A stretch of 18,444 nucleotides of DNA from Clostridiales bacterium (GCA_031271275.1 JAISWA010000252.1:1-18444), one strand, 5' to 3'; counted from the first letter of the stretch, positions 1 through 7,247 are shown. The notes: generated from the letters alone by a model not told the origin. Translations and numbers: made by a program.

Positions 1-38
1 TGTGTCATACGAAGCCGACGTATGACACAAAGGGGCGG
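1..38 (-). terminator. T-box terminator hairpin, incomplete
   Basis: The perfect inverted repeat TGTGTCATAC (1-10) / GTATGACACA (20-29) has a 9-nt loop. Read on the minus strand it directly follows the antiterminator 3' strand CCGCCCCTTT (38-29). The CCCCTTT part would pair with AAAGGGG if the repeat continues past the left edge, so antiterminator and terminator would be mutually exclusive. The U-run lies outside the window and cannot be seen. Confidence 0.7.
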
Positions 39-246
39 TTTGATCCGTGGTTCCACCCTTCTTGCCTCAGAGGTTCCTGAGGCCGCTCGGAAAAAGAGAT
101 TATAACGTAATCAACGGGCGGGATTAGCGCCGCTTAGAACATGCTTGACACGAGCATGTTCGCGGGGCGGTGTGCGTTGTCTGCTTGGAAACGCTTTCAG
201 CCTTTGGCGCTCCCTCTCTGGGGAATTTCGACTCCGCCGTCCCCGC
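1..246 (-). promoter_or_regulatory. T-box riboswitch leader (3' end cut by the window edge)
   Basis: The minus strand carries the T-box core AAGGGTGGAACCACGG (60-45). AAGGG and CGG can pair with CCG and CCCTT of the segment at 38-29, leaving the T-bulge TGGAACC: a textbook antiterminator. Just upstream is a Stem III hairpin, GCCTCAG/CTGAGGC (83-64), and before it a perfect 9-bp hairpin, GAACATGCT/AGCATGTTC (161-137). A Stem I candidate is closed by GCGGGG/CCCCGC (246-241 with 167-162) and holds an AGAGAGGGAGCG segment and a GGCTGAAAGCG distal-loop segment, as in T-box Stem I. T-boxes bind a specific uncharged tRNA and allow read-through into tRNA-synthetase or amino-acid genes. The controlled gene lies off the left edge. 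I found no convincing promoter between here and spoVFB. Confidence 0.88.
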
Positions 247-333
247 AATCGCGATGGGAATATTTTTTTTCGCGGGGTAGAGTAACACAAACGAAACGCA
301 AAATGCAAATTATTTTATGAACAGCGTATCGTA

Positions 334-924
334 TTACAGTTGCGCGGATGTAATAATAGGCTGTATTTGCCGGCCTTCCAACGCTTCCTCCAACGCGGGC
401 GTTACGTACTCGCGGCTGAAAGTCAGCGAACGGGGCTTAAGCGCGGGGTCGTCCTGATAAAACGGAACGAAATAAACATTCCGCGCGGTAAGCAGCCTGC
501 CGATGTTCTGCCCGGCGGTTCCCAACGCGTCGTTGGTGGAAACGCCGATTACCACCGGGGCGTTGTTGCGCAGATGGGACTTTATCGCCATCAGCGCCGG
601 GGTGTCGGTGATTCCGTTTACCATTTTGGCGAGGGTGTTGCCGGTCGCGGGAAGCACGAGCAAAATATCGAGCAAACGCTTCGGGCCGATGGGTTCGGCT
701 TCCACAATCGTCCGCAGCGGTTCGGCTCCGGTGATGCGCAAAAGTTTTTCCTTCAGTTCCGCGGCGGTCATAAAGCGCGTGTCCAACGTGTCCGCCGCGT
801 GGGAAAGCACGGGCGTCACCTTCGCGCCGCGCCGGACAATTTCCGCAAGGCAGCCCAACGCCGCGCCGAACGTGCAGAACGACCCTGTCATGGCGAAGCC
901 GACGCGCGCGCCGTCAAGATTCAT
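334..924 (-). CDS. spoVFB: Dipicolinate synthase subunit B
   Basis: This is the flavoprotein-like subunit of dipicolinate synthase, which makes the spore-core chelator dipicolinic acid in the mother cell from a lysine-pathway intermediate. The product is 196 aa, close to the roughly 200 aa of the Bacillus protein. Seen: an N-terminal flavoprotein-fold strand and loop (GFAMTGSFCTFG), a central LPATGNTLAKMVNGITDTPA segment, and a C-terminal GVSTNDALGTAGQNIG stretch, all typical of SpoVFB/DpaB. I chose the ATG at 924 because GGAGGGG lies 7 nt upstream; a start 27 nt further out has no such site. The start overlaps the end of spoVFA by 11 nt, so the two subunits are translationally coupled. The T-box leader follows downstream with no obvious terminator between. 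Confidence 0.95.
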   Translation of the reverse strand: MNLDGARVGFAMTGSFCTFGAALGCLAEIVRRGAKVTPVLSHAADTLDTRFMTAAELKEKLLRITGAEPLRTIVEAEPIGPKRLLDILLVLPATGNTLAKMVNGITDTPALMAIKSHLRNNAPVVIGVSTNDALGTAGQNIGRLLTARNVYFVPFYQDDPALKPRSLTFSREYVTPALEEALEGRQIQPIITSAQL

Positions 925-1801
925 CCCTGTCCCCTCCTTCCAACTCGTCAACCATATGACTCACCGTGTCGAGAATATACGCCGCCGTGGTGACCGGGGC
1001 TATTTTCCCGGGAAGGGAGTTGGTGTACAGCACCTTCAGCCCGAAGTCGCGGCTGTCGTTTACGTCCACGCCGTAGGGCGGGCTTGACAGGTCGATGAGC
1101 AGGGTGTCTTTGCGGATGTGCTTCATATTGGTTTTGTCGAGCAGGGTGTGGGGGACGGTGTTGAAAATGATATCCGCGTGTTTCAAACACGCCTCCATCT
1201 CCTCGAAAAATACCGGCTCGTGCCCGCAGCACCGCGCGGCGGCGGCGGCGGAACTTTTGTTGACCACCGCCGTAACGCGCGCGCCGATACCCCGCAGCAT
1301 ACCGGATAAAACTTTCCCCACGCGGCCGTAACCGACGACGAGCATGTGGCTGTTGTGAAGGGTGATTTCCGTTTCCTCGATGGCAATCTTAATCGCGCCT
1401 TCGGCGGTGGGGATGGCGTTGAGCAGCAGCAAATCCTCCCGCTTGAGCATGTCGAGTATGTGAATCCCGAACTTGCTTGCCATTTCGAATATTTCCGGTT
1501 TAACAAACCCGGCGATAAAAGTCTGGTGCGGCTTAATCAGCCGCAATAAATCTTCCACATATATCGGCGCGTTGTGGAACGGCGCGTTAAGCGCCCCCCC
1601 GTTGTGGGAACACGGTATCGGGCCGATGATATAATCCGAATCCTCGATGGCTTCATAAAGGTTTTTGCACTGCATAGGCGACTCGCGCTCGTAATTCACA
1701 AAGCCGAAAAGCCTCACGGTATGCCCCTTCCCGCAAAGCATTTTCGACAGCGCGAGGTTCCTGCGGTCACCGCCGACCACGGCAAAAGTACGCGCGTCCA
1801 T
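914..1801 (-). CDS. spoVFA: Dipicolinate synthase subunit A
   Basis: This is the NAD(P)-binding, dehydrogenase-like subunit of dipicolinate synthase; with SpoVFB it makes dipicolinate in the mother cell for export into the forespore. The length of 295 aa matches the family (about 297 aa). Seen: the N-terminal signature AVVGGDRRNLALSKML (residues 7-22), a Rossmann nucleotide-binding motif GYGRVG (157-162) followed by a typical beta-alpha-beta unit, and IDLSSPPYGVD (236-246). The ATG follows a run of eight T; the likely Shine-Dalgarno is the GGGGG of the hairpin right arm, 8 nt upstream. A sigma-K-like promoter lies in that hairpin, which fits late mother-cell expression. The reading frame is intact. 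Confidence 0.96.
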   Translation of the reverse strand: MDARTFAVVGGDRRNLALSKMLCGKGHTVRLFGFVNYERESPMQCKNLYEAIEDSDYIIGPIPCSHNGGALNAPFHNAPIYVEDLLRLIKPHQTFIAGFVKPEIFEMASKFGIHILDMLKREDLLLLNAIPTAEGAIKIAIEETEITLHNSHMLVVGYGRVGKVLSGMLRGIGARVTAVVNKSSAAAAARCCGHEPVFFEEMEACLKHADIIFNTVPHTLLDKTNMKHIRKDTLLIDLSSPPYGVDVNDSRDFGLKVLYTNSLPGKIAPVTTAAYILDTVSHMVDELEGGDRDES

Positions 1802-1845
1802 AAAAAAAACCCCCTGACATATCTTTTTTATAATATGTCCGGGGG
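1802..1845 (-). terminator. Rho-independent terminator directly before spoVFA
   Basis: On the minus strand a hairpin has the arms 1845-1833 and 1822-1810: five C-G pairs, one mismatch, then GACATAT/ATATGTC. The loop is 10 nt and the hairpin is followed by eight T (1809-1802). It ends the codY-hicB transcript exactly at the spoVFA start codon. The right arm also contains the GGGGG that must act as the spoVFA ribosome binding site, so in any read-through RNA that site would be base-paired. Confidence 0.85.
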
Positions 1846-1856
1846 ATAAGAAGGTG
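1829..1856 (-). promoter_or_regulatory. Sigma-K-like promoter for spoVFAB
   Basis: On the minus strand CACC (1856-1853) and CATATTATA (1837-1829) are 15 nt apart, giving 16 nt between the AC and the -10. This fits the known sigma-K pattern (mAC, about 16 nt, CATAnnnTA). spoVF is a sigma-K gene in Bacillus subtilis. The -10 lies in the left arm and loop of the terminator hairpin. A start near 1822 would give a leader of about 20 nt with only the right arm of the hairpin. Confidence 0.65.
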
Positions 1857-1877
1857 CGTCCAATATGAGGCGTTCCA

Positions 1878-1967
1878 CTACCTGAACCTGTATTGGATAC
1901 CGGATTGCTTTAACACTTCGTTCGCTTCATGCCGGTTGGGAATCTTTCCGTTTACGGTAACATTACG
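1878..1967 (-). pseudogene. hicA toxin remnant (C-terminal fragment)
   Basis: Right after hicB, in another frame, the minus strand encodes RNVTVNGKIPNRHEANEVLK and then QSGIQYRFR before a stop at 1880-1878. This resembles the C-terminus of HicA-family mRNA interferases that pair with DUF1902 antitoxins, where a beta strand is followed by SRHTAN-like residues and a final LKQAGI helix. The N-terminal part with the double-stranded-RNA-binding-like fold and the catalytic GSH histidine is missing. The only possible starts in frame (TTG at 1982 and a few codons upstream) lie inside hicB. I read this as a toxin decayed by deletion. The family match is from memory, not a search. Confidence 0.55.
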
Positions 1968-2181
1968 CGACGACCGTTTCAAACCGCTCCGCCTCAAAAG
2001 ACAAATGAACCGGGCCAATATAATCACAGTTTAACTCCAACATTTCCGGAGCCGCGTCACGCACGCGCTGCACAAGCTCGTCATACGCCGGAGCGGAAAG
2101 AATTAAACCCGGAATATCCTTTGTCTCGGTATACCAAGTGGCGGATTCTTCATCCCATACTAATTTGACAGTGCATTGCAT
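1963..2181 (-). CDS. HicB-like antitoxin (DUF1902 family)
   Basis: A 72-aa protein with a partial RNase-H-like HicB fold: CTVKLVWDEESATWY at the N-terminus, then DIPGLIL, then a helix ending in RDAAPEMLELN and a short C-terminal strand. This is the DUF1902 pattern; such proteins usually act as antitoxins that bind and block a HicA RNase. I chose ATG 2181 because AGGAGG (2194-2189) is 7 nt upstream; the TTG at 2187 is only 1 nt from it. The Shine-Dalgarno begins 2 nt after the codY stop, so the gene is probably expressed with codY. Its toxin partner appears only as a fragment, so this is likely an orphan antitoxin. It has no separate DNA-binding domain. Confidence 0.8.
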   Translation of the reverse strand: MQCTVKLVWDEESATWYTETKDIPGLILSAPAYDELVQRVRDAAPEMLELNCDYIGPVHLSFEAERFETVVA

Positions 2182-2195
2182 TTCCAAACCTCCTA

Positions 2196-2849
2196 TTAAA
2201 TCCTTTTCGACAACTTCCCCAACTCCTCCGCCAACAGCGGGTTCAGCACCCGTATGTGCGTCCCTTTCATCCCGAGGGAGCGGGTCTCCACCATGCCCGC
2301 GCCTTCCAACTTCCGCAGCGCGTTGACCGCCACCGAACGGTTGACGCCCAACTTCTGCGCGGCGCGGGAGGCGACAAGCAGGCCGTCCTTGCCCTCAAGG
2401 GTTTGAAAAATCAGCACCGCCGCTTCCAACTCCGAAAACGAAAGGGAATTGACCGCGGCCTTCACCGACTCGCCCCGGCGGCGCTGTTCCGTTTCGGTTT
2501 CGTCCTTCCGCGCTTTGAGCAGTACCGCGCAAAAGGCGAGCGCCATATGGAACGCCGCCATTTCGTCTTCGGAAAATTCCGCGCCCCTTCGGGAAAGCGC
2601 TATTGCGCCCAGTTTCATTCCGTCCCCGTATACCGGAAGCAGCAGGCTGTATTTTTTTTCAGCCACTTCACCGTTCGCGCCGGAAGGGATCAAACTTTTC
2701 GCAATCTCCCCGCCGTCCCCGCCGCGCAAAACCGCGTCCGCGCCGGTACATTCCCGCAAAAGGCGGCACACGCCGGAAAGCCACGTTTCTTTCTCCCCGC
2801 TCTGCGCAAGCGCCGCCAACTTTTCCGCAAACAAAGAAGCGGCGCTCAT
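2196..2849 (-). CDS. codY: CodY-family global transcription regulator, short form
   Basis: CodY represses nutrient-stress and stationary-phase genes while GTP and branched-chain amino acids are plentiful. The C-terminal winged helix is very well kept: SLSFSELEA (residues 135-143), LLVASRAAQKLGVNRSVAVN (157-176), then LRKLEGAG and ETRSLGMKGTHIRVLN. The N-terminal GAF-like half is diverged. The protein is 217 aa against 259 aa in B. subtilis, and by eye all of the missing stretch falls in the GAF domain before residue 65, where the Ile/Val pocket lies. The ATG overlaps the topA stop (ATGA), so it is coupled to topA; a longer in-frame opening upstream lies inside topA and is not credible. dprA-topA and codY are often neighbours in Bacillota. 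Confidence 0.92.
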   Translation of the reverse strand: MSAASLFAEKLAALAQSGEKETWLSGVCRLLRECTGADAVLRGGDGGEIAKSLIPSGANGEVAEKKYSLLLPVYGDGMKLGAIALSRRGAEFSEDEMAAFHMALAFCAVLLKARKDETETEQRRRGESVKAAVNSLSFSELEAAVLIFQTLEGKDGLLVASRAAQKLGVNRSVAVNALRKLEGAGMVETRSLGMKGTHIRVLNPLLAEELGKLSKRI

Positions 2850-4936
2850 GCGTCCGCTTCCTCCAGTACCGCGCTGTATTTGCATGAAGCGTTGGAACAC
2901 GCCTCGCGTTTTTCCCTGAACCCTTTCTCCACCAGGTATTCGCCGCAGAGGGGGCATTTCCTGCCCGTGGGCTTGTTCCACGACATGAACCCGCATTCGA
3001 TATTTCTTTCGCAGCCGAAATACTTGCGGCCCTTCTTGGACTTTTTCACCAACACCTTGCCGCCGCAGAGCGGGCAGCTTACCCCCGCTTCCTCGAACAG
3101 CGGCTTGGTGTTGCGGCATTCCGGAAAACCGGGGCAGGCGAGGAATTTCCCGAACCGCCCGTTTTTGATGACCATGTTGCGGCCGCAGTTTTCGCAGAGG
3201 ATATCCGTGACCTCGTCCTTGATGTCAATATGCCCGAGGCTTTCCTCGGCGGTTTTTATTTTCGCTTCCAACGGCGGGTAGAAACCCCGCAGGATATTTT
3301 TCCAGTCGATTTCCCCCGTTTCCACCTTGTCGAGGGAATCCTCCATCTTGGCGGTAAATTCCACGTCCACGATGTCATTGAAATTGTCGGACATGATTTC
3401 GTTCACGACCTCGCCCAACTCCGTGGGGTAGAAAACTTTGCTTTCCCGCACCAGATACCCCCGGGAAACCAAGGTGGAAATCGTGACCGCGTAGGTACTG
3501 GGCCTGCCTATGCTCAGTTCCTCCATCGCGCGCACAAGCTGCGCCTCGGAATAACGCGGCGGCGGTTGGGTGAAATGCTGCTCGGGCAAAAATTTTAACA
3601 GTTTAAGCGCGTCGCCCGGCTTTAATTCCGGCATACGCACGTCCCGCTCCGAGTCCTCGTTCTTGCTGTAGACGGTCAGGTAGCCGTCGAACTTTAACAC
3701 CGAACCGCTCGCCCGGAAGATGACCGGCTTGGCGCCGCCCTTCGCCGCGGCGATTTTAACCGTCAGCGTGTCGTACTGCGCCGGGGCCATCTGGCTGCTT
3801 ACGAACCGCTCCCAAATCAGTTTATATAACCTGAACTGCTCCCGGGTGAGGGAATCCTTGAGGGAATCGGGCGCGCGCTCCGTTTGGGTGGGGCGTATCG
3901 CCTCGTGGGCGTCCTGACTGCGGCCCTTGGCTTTGTACTGGGGCCTTTCCGGGCTGACGTACCTGTTCCCGAAACTGCCTTCGATATACTTTTTCGTTTC
4001 CTCATAGGCTTCGTCGGAAACGCGGGCGGAGTCGGTGCGGATGTAGGTCACCAGGCCTACGGTACCCTCGCCCTTCACGTCCACGCCCTCGTATAACTGC
4101 TGCGCCACGAGCATAGTCTTGGAAGGCGCGAAGCCGAGCAGCTTTGACGCTTCCTGCTGCAAGGTGCTCGTGGTGAAGGGGGCGGCGGGTTTTTTCGAAC
4201 GCGCGCCGTTCTTTACGTCCTGCACCGTAAACGCCGCGCCGTCGGCGCTCGCCAACACCGCGTCCACGTCTTCCTTCGTTTTCAATTCCTTTTTGCCGTT
4301 ATCCGTTTCGTTGTACCGGGCGGTAAATTTCGCCGACCCTTTTTGCAGCTCCGCCTCCAACGTCCAGTATTCCTCGGGAACGAAACCGTTGATTTCTTCT
4401 TCCCTGTCGCAGATGATTTTAAGCGCCGCGCTCTGCACCCGCCCCGCGCTCAAGCCCTTGCGCACTTTTTTCCAAAGCAGCGGACTGATGCGGTAACCCA
4501 CGATACGGTCCAACACCCGCCGCGCCTGTTGGGCGTTGACCAAATTCATGTCGATGCCCCGGGCTGCCTTGATGGACTGGGTAACCGCGCTTTTGGTGAT
4601 TTCGTTGAAGGTGATGCGGGCGGTGTTTTTTTCGTCGAGCTTCAGCGCGTGCATTAAATGCCAGCTGATGGCTTCGCCCTCCCGGTCGGGGTCGGTGGCG
4701 AGGTAAACCTTCTGCGCCGCCTTGACTTCCTTGCGCAGTTTGGAGAGCACGTCGCCCTTGCCCCGGATGGTGATGTACTTCGGCTCGTAGTCGTTTTCCA
4801 CGTCCACCCCGAAGTCGCTTTTCGGCAGGTCGCGCACATGCCCCACGCTTGCCTCTATTTTATAATTGGAGCCGAGGAATTTTTTAAGCGTTTTTATTTT
4901 TGTGGGTGATTCCACAATCACAAGATTTTTTGCCAT
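2846..4936 (-). CDS. topA: DNA topoisomerase I (type IA)
   Basis: This enzyme relaxes negative supercoils by single-strand passage and is essential in most bacteria. The protein has 696 aa, a normal length. Seen: Toprim domain from the N-terminus (LVIVESPTKIKTL, residues 5-17) with the metal-binding TDPDREGE (81-88); NEIT (111-114); DRIVGYRISPLLW (143-155); the active-site tyrosine Y298 in GLVTYIRTDS; QDAHEAIRPT (341-350). Three C-terminal zinc ribbons follow, with CxxC pairs starting at 581, 621 and 661. A GAGGT ribosome binding site lies 7 nt before the ATG. It starts 20 nt after the dprA stop and overlaps codY, so it sits mid-operon. Confidence 0.98.
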   Translation of the reverse strand: MAKNLVIVESPTKIKTLKKFLGSNYKIEASVGHVRDLPKSDFGVDVENDYEPKYITIRGKGDVLSKLRKEVKAAQKVYLATDPDREGEAISWHLMHALKLDEKNTARITFNEITKSAVTQSIKAARGIDMNLVNAQQARRVLDRIVGYRISPLLWKKVRKGLSAGRVQSAALKIICDREEEINGFVPEEYWTLEAELQKGSAKFTARYNETDNGKKELKTKEDVDAVLASADGAAFTVQDVKNGARSKKPAAPFTTSTLQQEASKLLGFAPSKTMLVAQQLYEGVDVKGEGTVGLVTYIRTDSARVSDEAYEETKKYIEGSFGNRYVSPERPQYKAKGRSQDAHEAIRPTQTERAPDSLKDSLTREQFRLYKLIWERFVSSQMAPAQYDTLTVKIAAAKGGAKPVIFRASGSVLKFDGYLTVYSKNEDSERDVRMPELKPGDALKLLKFLPEQHFTQPPPRYSEAQLVRAMEELSIGRPSTYAVTISTLVSRGYLVRESKVFYPTELGEVVNEIMSDNFNDIVDVEFTAKMEDSLDKVETGEIDWKNILRGFYPPLEAKIKTAEESLGHIDIKDEVTDILCENCGRNMVIKNGRFGKFLACPGFPECRNTKPLFEEAGVSCPLCGGKVLVKKSKKGRKYFGCERNIECGFMSWNKPTGRKCPLCGEYLVEKGFREKREACSNASCKYSAVLEEADA

Positions 4937-4956
4937 GGGCGCTACCTCGCAATATT

Positions 4957-6051
4957 CTATATATTCCTGATATATCTCATGCCCGGAAGCTTTTTGATGA
5001 AGCCCTTGAGCTCCAACATGGTCAGCACGTAGTGCAGGGCGTTCGGTTGGCTCCCCGTGCGCAAAACCAGTGAATCAAAGCCTTCCGGCTCAAAATTCAA
5101 GCTATCATAAACGATTTTTTCCTCTGGCGCAAGCGCGTTTGCCGCGTTTTCGGGCTTCTCCCGGGGTTTGGCGGCCGCGGGAACTTTCCCGAGCAGCGCG
5201 AGTACGTCCTCGTAAGTTGCCGCGGGGTACGCGCCGTCCCGGATTAAAATATTGGTGCCTTCGCTCAGTTTGCTCAGTATGCTTCCCGGCACCGCCATAA
5301 TCTCCCTGCCCTGGTCCTGCGCCTGGTCCACCGTGATCAGCGTGCCGCTTTTCCGCGCCGCCTCCACCACGACCACCACGGAACTCAGCCCGCTGATAAT
5401 ACGGTTGCGGGCGGGAAAATACGCGGGCATGGGCGTAACGCCCGGGGGGTATTCCGAAACGAGACAACCGTTCCTTATTATATCCGCCCTCAGCGCCCGG
5501 TGTTCCTTGGGGTAGCAAATATCCACGCCGCAGCCCAGTACCGCGACGGTTTTACCGCCGCCCTCCAACGCGCCTTTGTGCGCCATTCCGTCTATGCCCC
5601 GCGCCATTCCGCTGACCACCACCACGCCGTTTTGCGCCAACGGCTTCGCCAACAGGCGCGCGGAAGTCAGGCCGTATTCCGAACAGCGGCGCGAGCCGAT
5701 GATGGCCGCGCAGGGAAGCGCCCCGTCGGGGAGCTCGCCCATATAAAAAATCCCCACGGGCGGGTCGGGGATTAGCTTTAAAAGCGGGGGAAACGACTGA
5801 TGCTCCCGGGAGACAAACACGATTTTTTGCTGTTCCATTACGCGCAAAATCTTCTCGATACGGGAAAGGGAGCGGTTTTCGAGTATCAGCGCTATATGGT
5901 TTTCCGTCAGAAAACGGGCGGAGCGGAGCGCGTCGGCGGTCGCGTCGAACACCGCCCGGGCGGAGCCGAAAAAATCCAACAGCGCGTTCTGCTTGCGGGA
6001 GCCCGCGCCGTGTAAAGTGGAAAGCCAAAGCCGGTAAATTTCTTCGCCCAT
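4957..6051 (-). CDS. dprA: DNA processing protein DprA (Smf)
   Basis: DprA binds incoming single-stranded DNA and loads RecA during natural transformation; it is also present in many bacteria not known to be competent. The product from ATG 6051 is 364 aa. Domains: an N-terminal helical SAM/HhH-like region (1-75); the Rossmann-like DNA-binding core with GSRRCSEYG (119-127), SGMARGIDGMAH (147-158), LGCGVDICYPKEH (172-184), FPARNRIISGLS (212-223) and the EAARKSGTLIT segment (230-240); and a C-terminal winged helix (308-360). An upstream ATG at 6057 is possible, since GGGCGG precedes both; the longer frame to 6135 would run into the divergent gene. It is the first gene of the dprA-topA-codY unit. 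Confidence 0.96.
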   Translation of the reverse strand: MGEEIYRLWLSTLHGAGSRKQNALLDFFGSARAVFDATADALRSARFLTENHIALILENRSLSRIEKILRVMEQQKIVFVSREHQSFPPLLKLIPDPPVGIFYMGELPDGALPCAAIIGSRRCSEYGLTSARLLAKPLAQNGVVVVSGMARGIDGMAHKGALEGGGKTVAVLGCGVDICYPKEHRALRADIIRNGCLVSEYPPGVTPMPAYFPARNRIISGLSSVVVVVEAARKSGTLITVDQAQDQGREIMAVPGSILSKLSEGTNILIRDGAYPAATYEDVLALLGKVPAAAKPREKPENAANALAPEEKIVYDSLNFEPEGFDSLVLRTGSQPNALHYVLTMLELKGFIKKLPGMRYIRNI

Positions 6052-6134
6052 AAACATAGCCGCCCGAAAATCTGATAGAATAACGTAAGCGCGGTAAAAC
6101 CGCTTAAATATGACACGCCCGAAGGGAAATTTCA

Positions 6135-6920
6135 ATGAAGAAAATTTTTGAGCGGAAATATTTCGCGCGAAAACGCTTTTTGAGAAAGTTTTTCCGCCCG
6201 CGCCCGCTGATTCTCGCCGCCGGTTTGTCCATGTGCGCCGCGGCGCTTTGGCTTTTGTTCACCGCGGGGCTTGGCAACAACACGCTGTACGCCTCCGGCA
6301 TAGCGGCGGCGCTGTTGGTTTACGGGTGGAAGTACGAGCGTTTTATCAGAACGGGGTGGCTGAATATTTTGATTGGCTGTTTCGCGGCGCTCTACATAGG
6401 GCTGATGATTTTTATCGCGGTATACGGGGGCAGGGACACCGCGACCTACGCGGAGGACGCGGTGATTGTGCTCGGCAGCGGTATCAAGGGCGAAAAAATT
6501 TCCGCCCCCCTTGAGCGCCGGTTGGAAACCGCCGTGGAATACCACCGGAAAAACCCCGGCGCGGTTATCGTGGTTTCCGGCGGGCAGGGCCCGCGGGAAG
6601 ACATTACCGAGGCGCTTGCGATGGAGCGGTATTTGACTTCGCGCGGCGTGCCGGCGGAAAAAATTTTGAAAGAGGGCAACTCCCTTTCCACATGGGAGAA
6701 CATACAATTCTCCAAAGAAATATTGGACAGGCGTTTCCCCGGCGATTATTCCGTCGCCATCGTCACCAACGCTTTCCACATATACCGGGCGGTGAGCTTC
6801 GCGCGGCAGGCGGGGCTGAACGCCGCAAGCCTGCACGCGGGAACGCCGTTTCTTTCCGTACCCGCCTGCTATATCCGCGAAGCCGCGGCGGTGGTGAAGC
6901 TATGGGTGTTTAAGCGGTAG
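6135..6920 (+). CDS. YdcF/ElyC-like DUF218 membrane protein
   Basis: A 261-aa protein with a basic N-terminus and three membrane segments (about residues 25-43, 49-66 and 76-97), followed by a DUF218 domain (106-250), probably outside the cell. Seen DUF218 marks: DAVIVLGSGIKG (108-119), VVSGGQG (146-152), the GNSLSTWEN stretch (181-189) and TNAFHIYRA (211-219). Family members (YdcF, SanA, ElyC) are tied to envelope integrity and lipid-carrier or peptidoglycan metabolism, but no reaction is firmly known. The ATG has AAGGG about 8 nt upstream. It diverges from dprA across a gap of about 80 bp in which I see no strong promoter. It seems monocistronic. Confidence 0.85.
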   Translation: MKKIFERKYFARKRFLRKFFRPRPLILAAGLSMCAAALWLLFTAGLGNNTLYASGIAAALLVYGWKYERFIRTGWLNILIGCFAALYIGLMIFIAVYGGRDTATYAEDAVIVLGSGIKGEKISAPLERRLETAVEYHRKNPGAVIVVSGGQGPREDITEALAMERYLTSRGVPAEKILKEGNSLSTWENIQFSKEILDRRFPGDYSVAIVTNAFHIYRAVSFARQAGLNAASLHAGTPFLSVPACYIREAAAVVKLWVFKR

Positions 6921-7141
6921 GCGTCCGCATCCGGCATTTTTTTCGCAAATCTGCGTGTGTGCTGACAAGAAAAAACCTACCAAACCGTATGTTTAGAAGT
7001 AAAAAATATTTTATTTGCATCGCGAAATATATTTAAATTTTGTTATATTTATTTGCCAAATTGACATTATAAACAATTACTGAAAGCGCCTGCCTCGCGA
7101 AAAAACATTTTTCTAATAATTTTTGAGCGCGGCGGCGCAAG

Positions 7142-7162
7142 AAAGCGGCTCCGCCGCTTTTT
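7142..7162 (+). terminator. Probable terminator
   Basis: AAAGCGG (7142-7148) and CCGCTTT (7154-7160) form a perfect 7-bp stem with a 5-nt loop, ending in TTTTT. It lies about 220 bp past the DUF218 gene, so it may end that transcript or an unseen small RNA. Confidence 0.5.
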
Positions 7163-7173
7163 CTCCGCAATTC

Positions 7174-7247
7174 GTCATAGGAAACTGCACCTTGCGCGTT
7201 CGGTTGGCTTCAAAACGGAACGCTGGAATCAAGCAGTTTCCTATGAC
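7174..7247. repeat. Perfect 15-bp inverted repeat, 44 bp apart
   Basis: GTCATAGGAAACTGC (7174-7188) and GCAGTTTCCTATGAC (7233-7247) are exact reverse complements. The 44 bp between them encode nothing recognisable and no T-run follows. It could be the ends of a very small mobile element, a regulator site, or part of a structured RNA. Confidence 0.6.

Noticed and set aside
111..308. 65-aa open frame on the minus strand
   Set aside because: It lies within the T-box leader, is rich in Arg/Pro/Ser as expected from out-of-frame GC-rich sequence, and has no ribosome site.
1833..1868. Sigma-E promoter for spoVFA using TCATATT
   Set aside because: TCATATT (1868-1862) is 24 nt from the -10, too far for sigma-E (about 13-15); the sigma-K reading fits better.
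2850..3119. 90-residue N-terminal extension of CodY
   Set aside because: It overlaps topA zinc-ribbon codons in another frame and resembles no CodY; ATG 2849 with the ATGA overlap is better.
2256..3281. 341-aa plus-strand frame opposite codY and topA
   Set aside because: Shadow of two well-recognised genes; composition is typical of antisense frames in GC-rich DNA.
7061..7089. TTGACA as a strong promoter
   Set aside because: No -10 hexamer at 16-18 bp downstream; the sequence there is AAGCGC.
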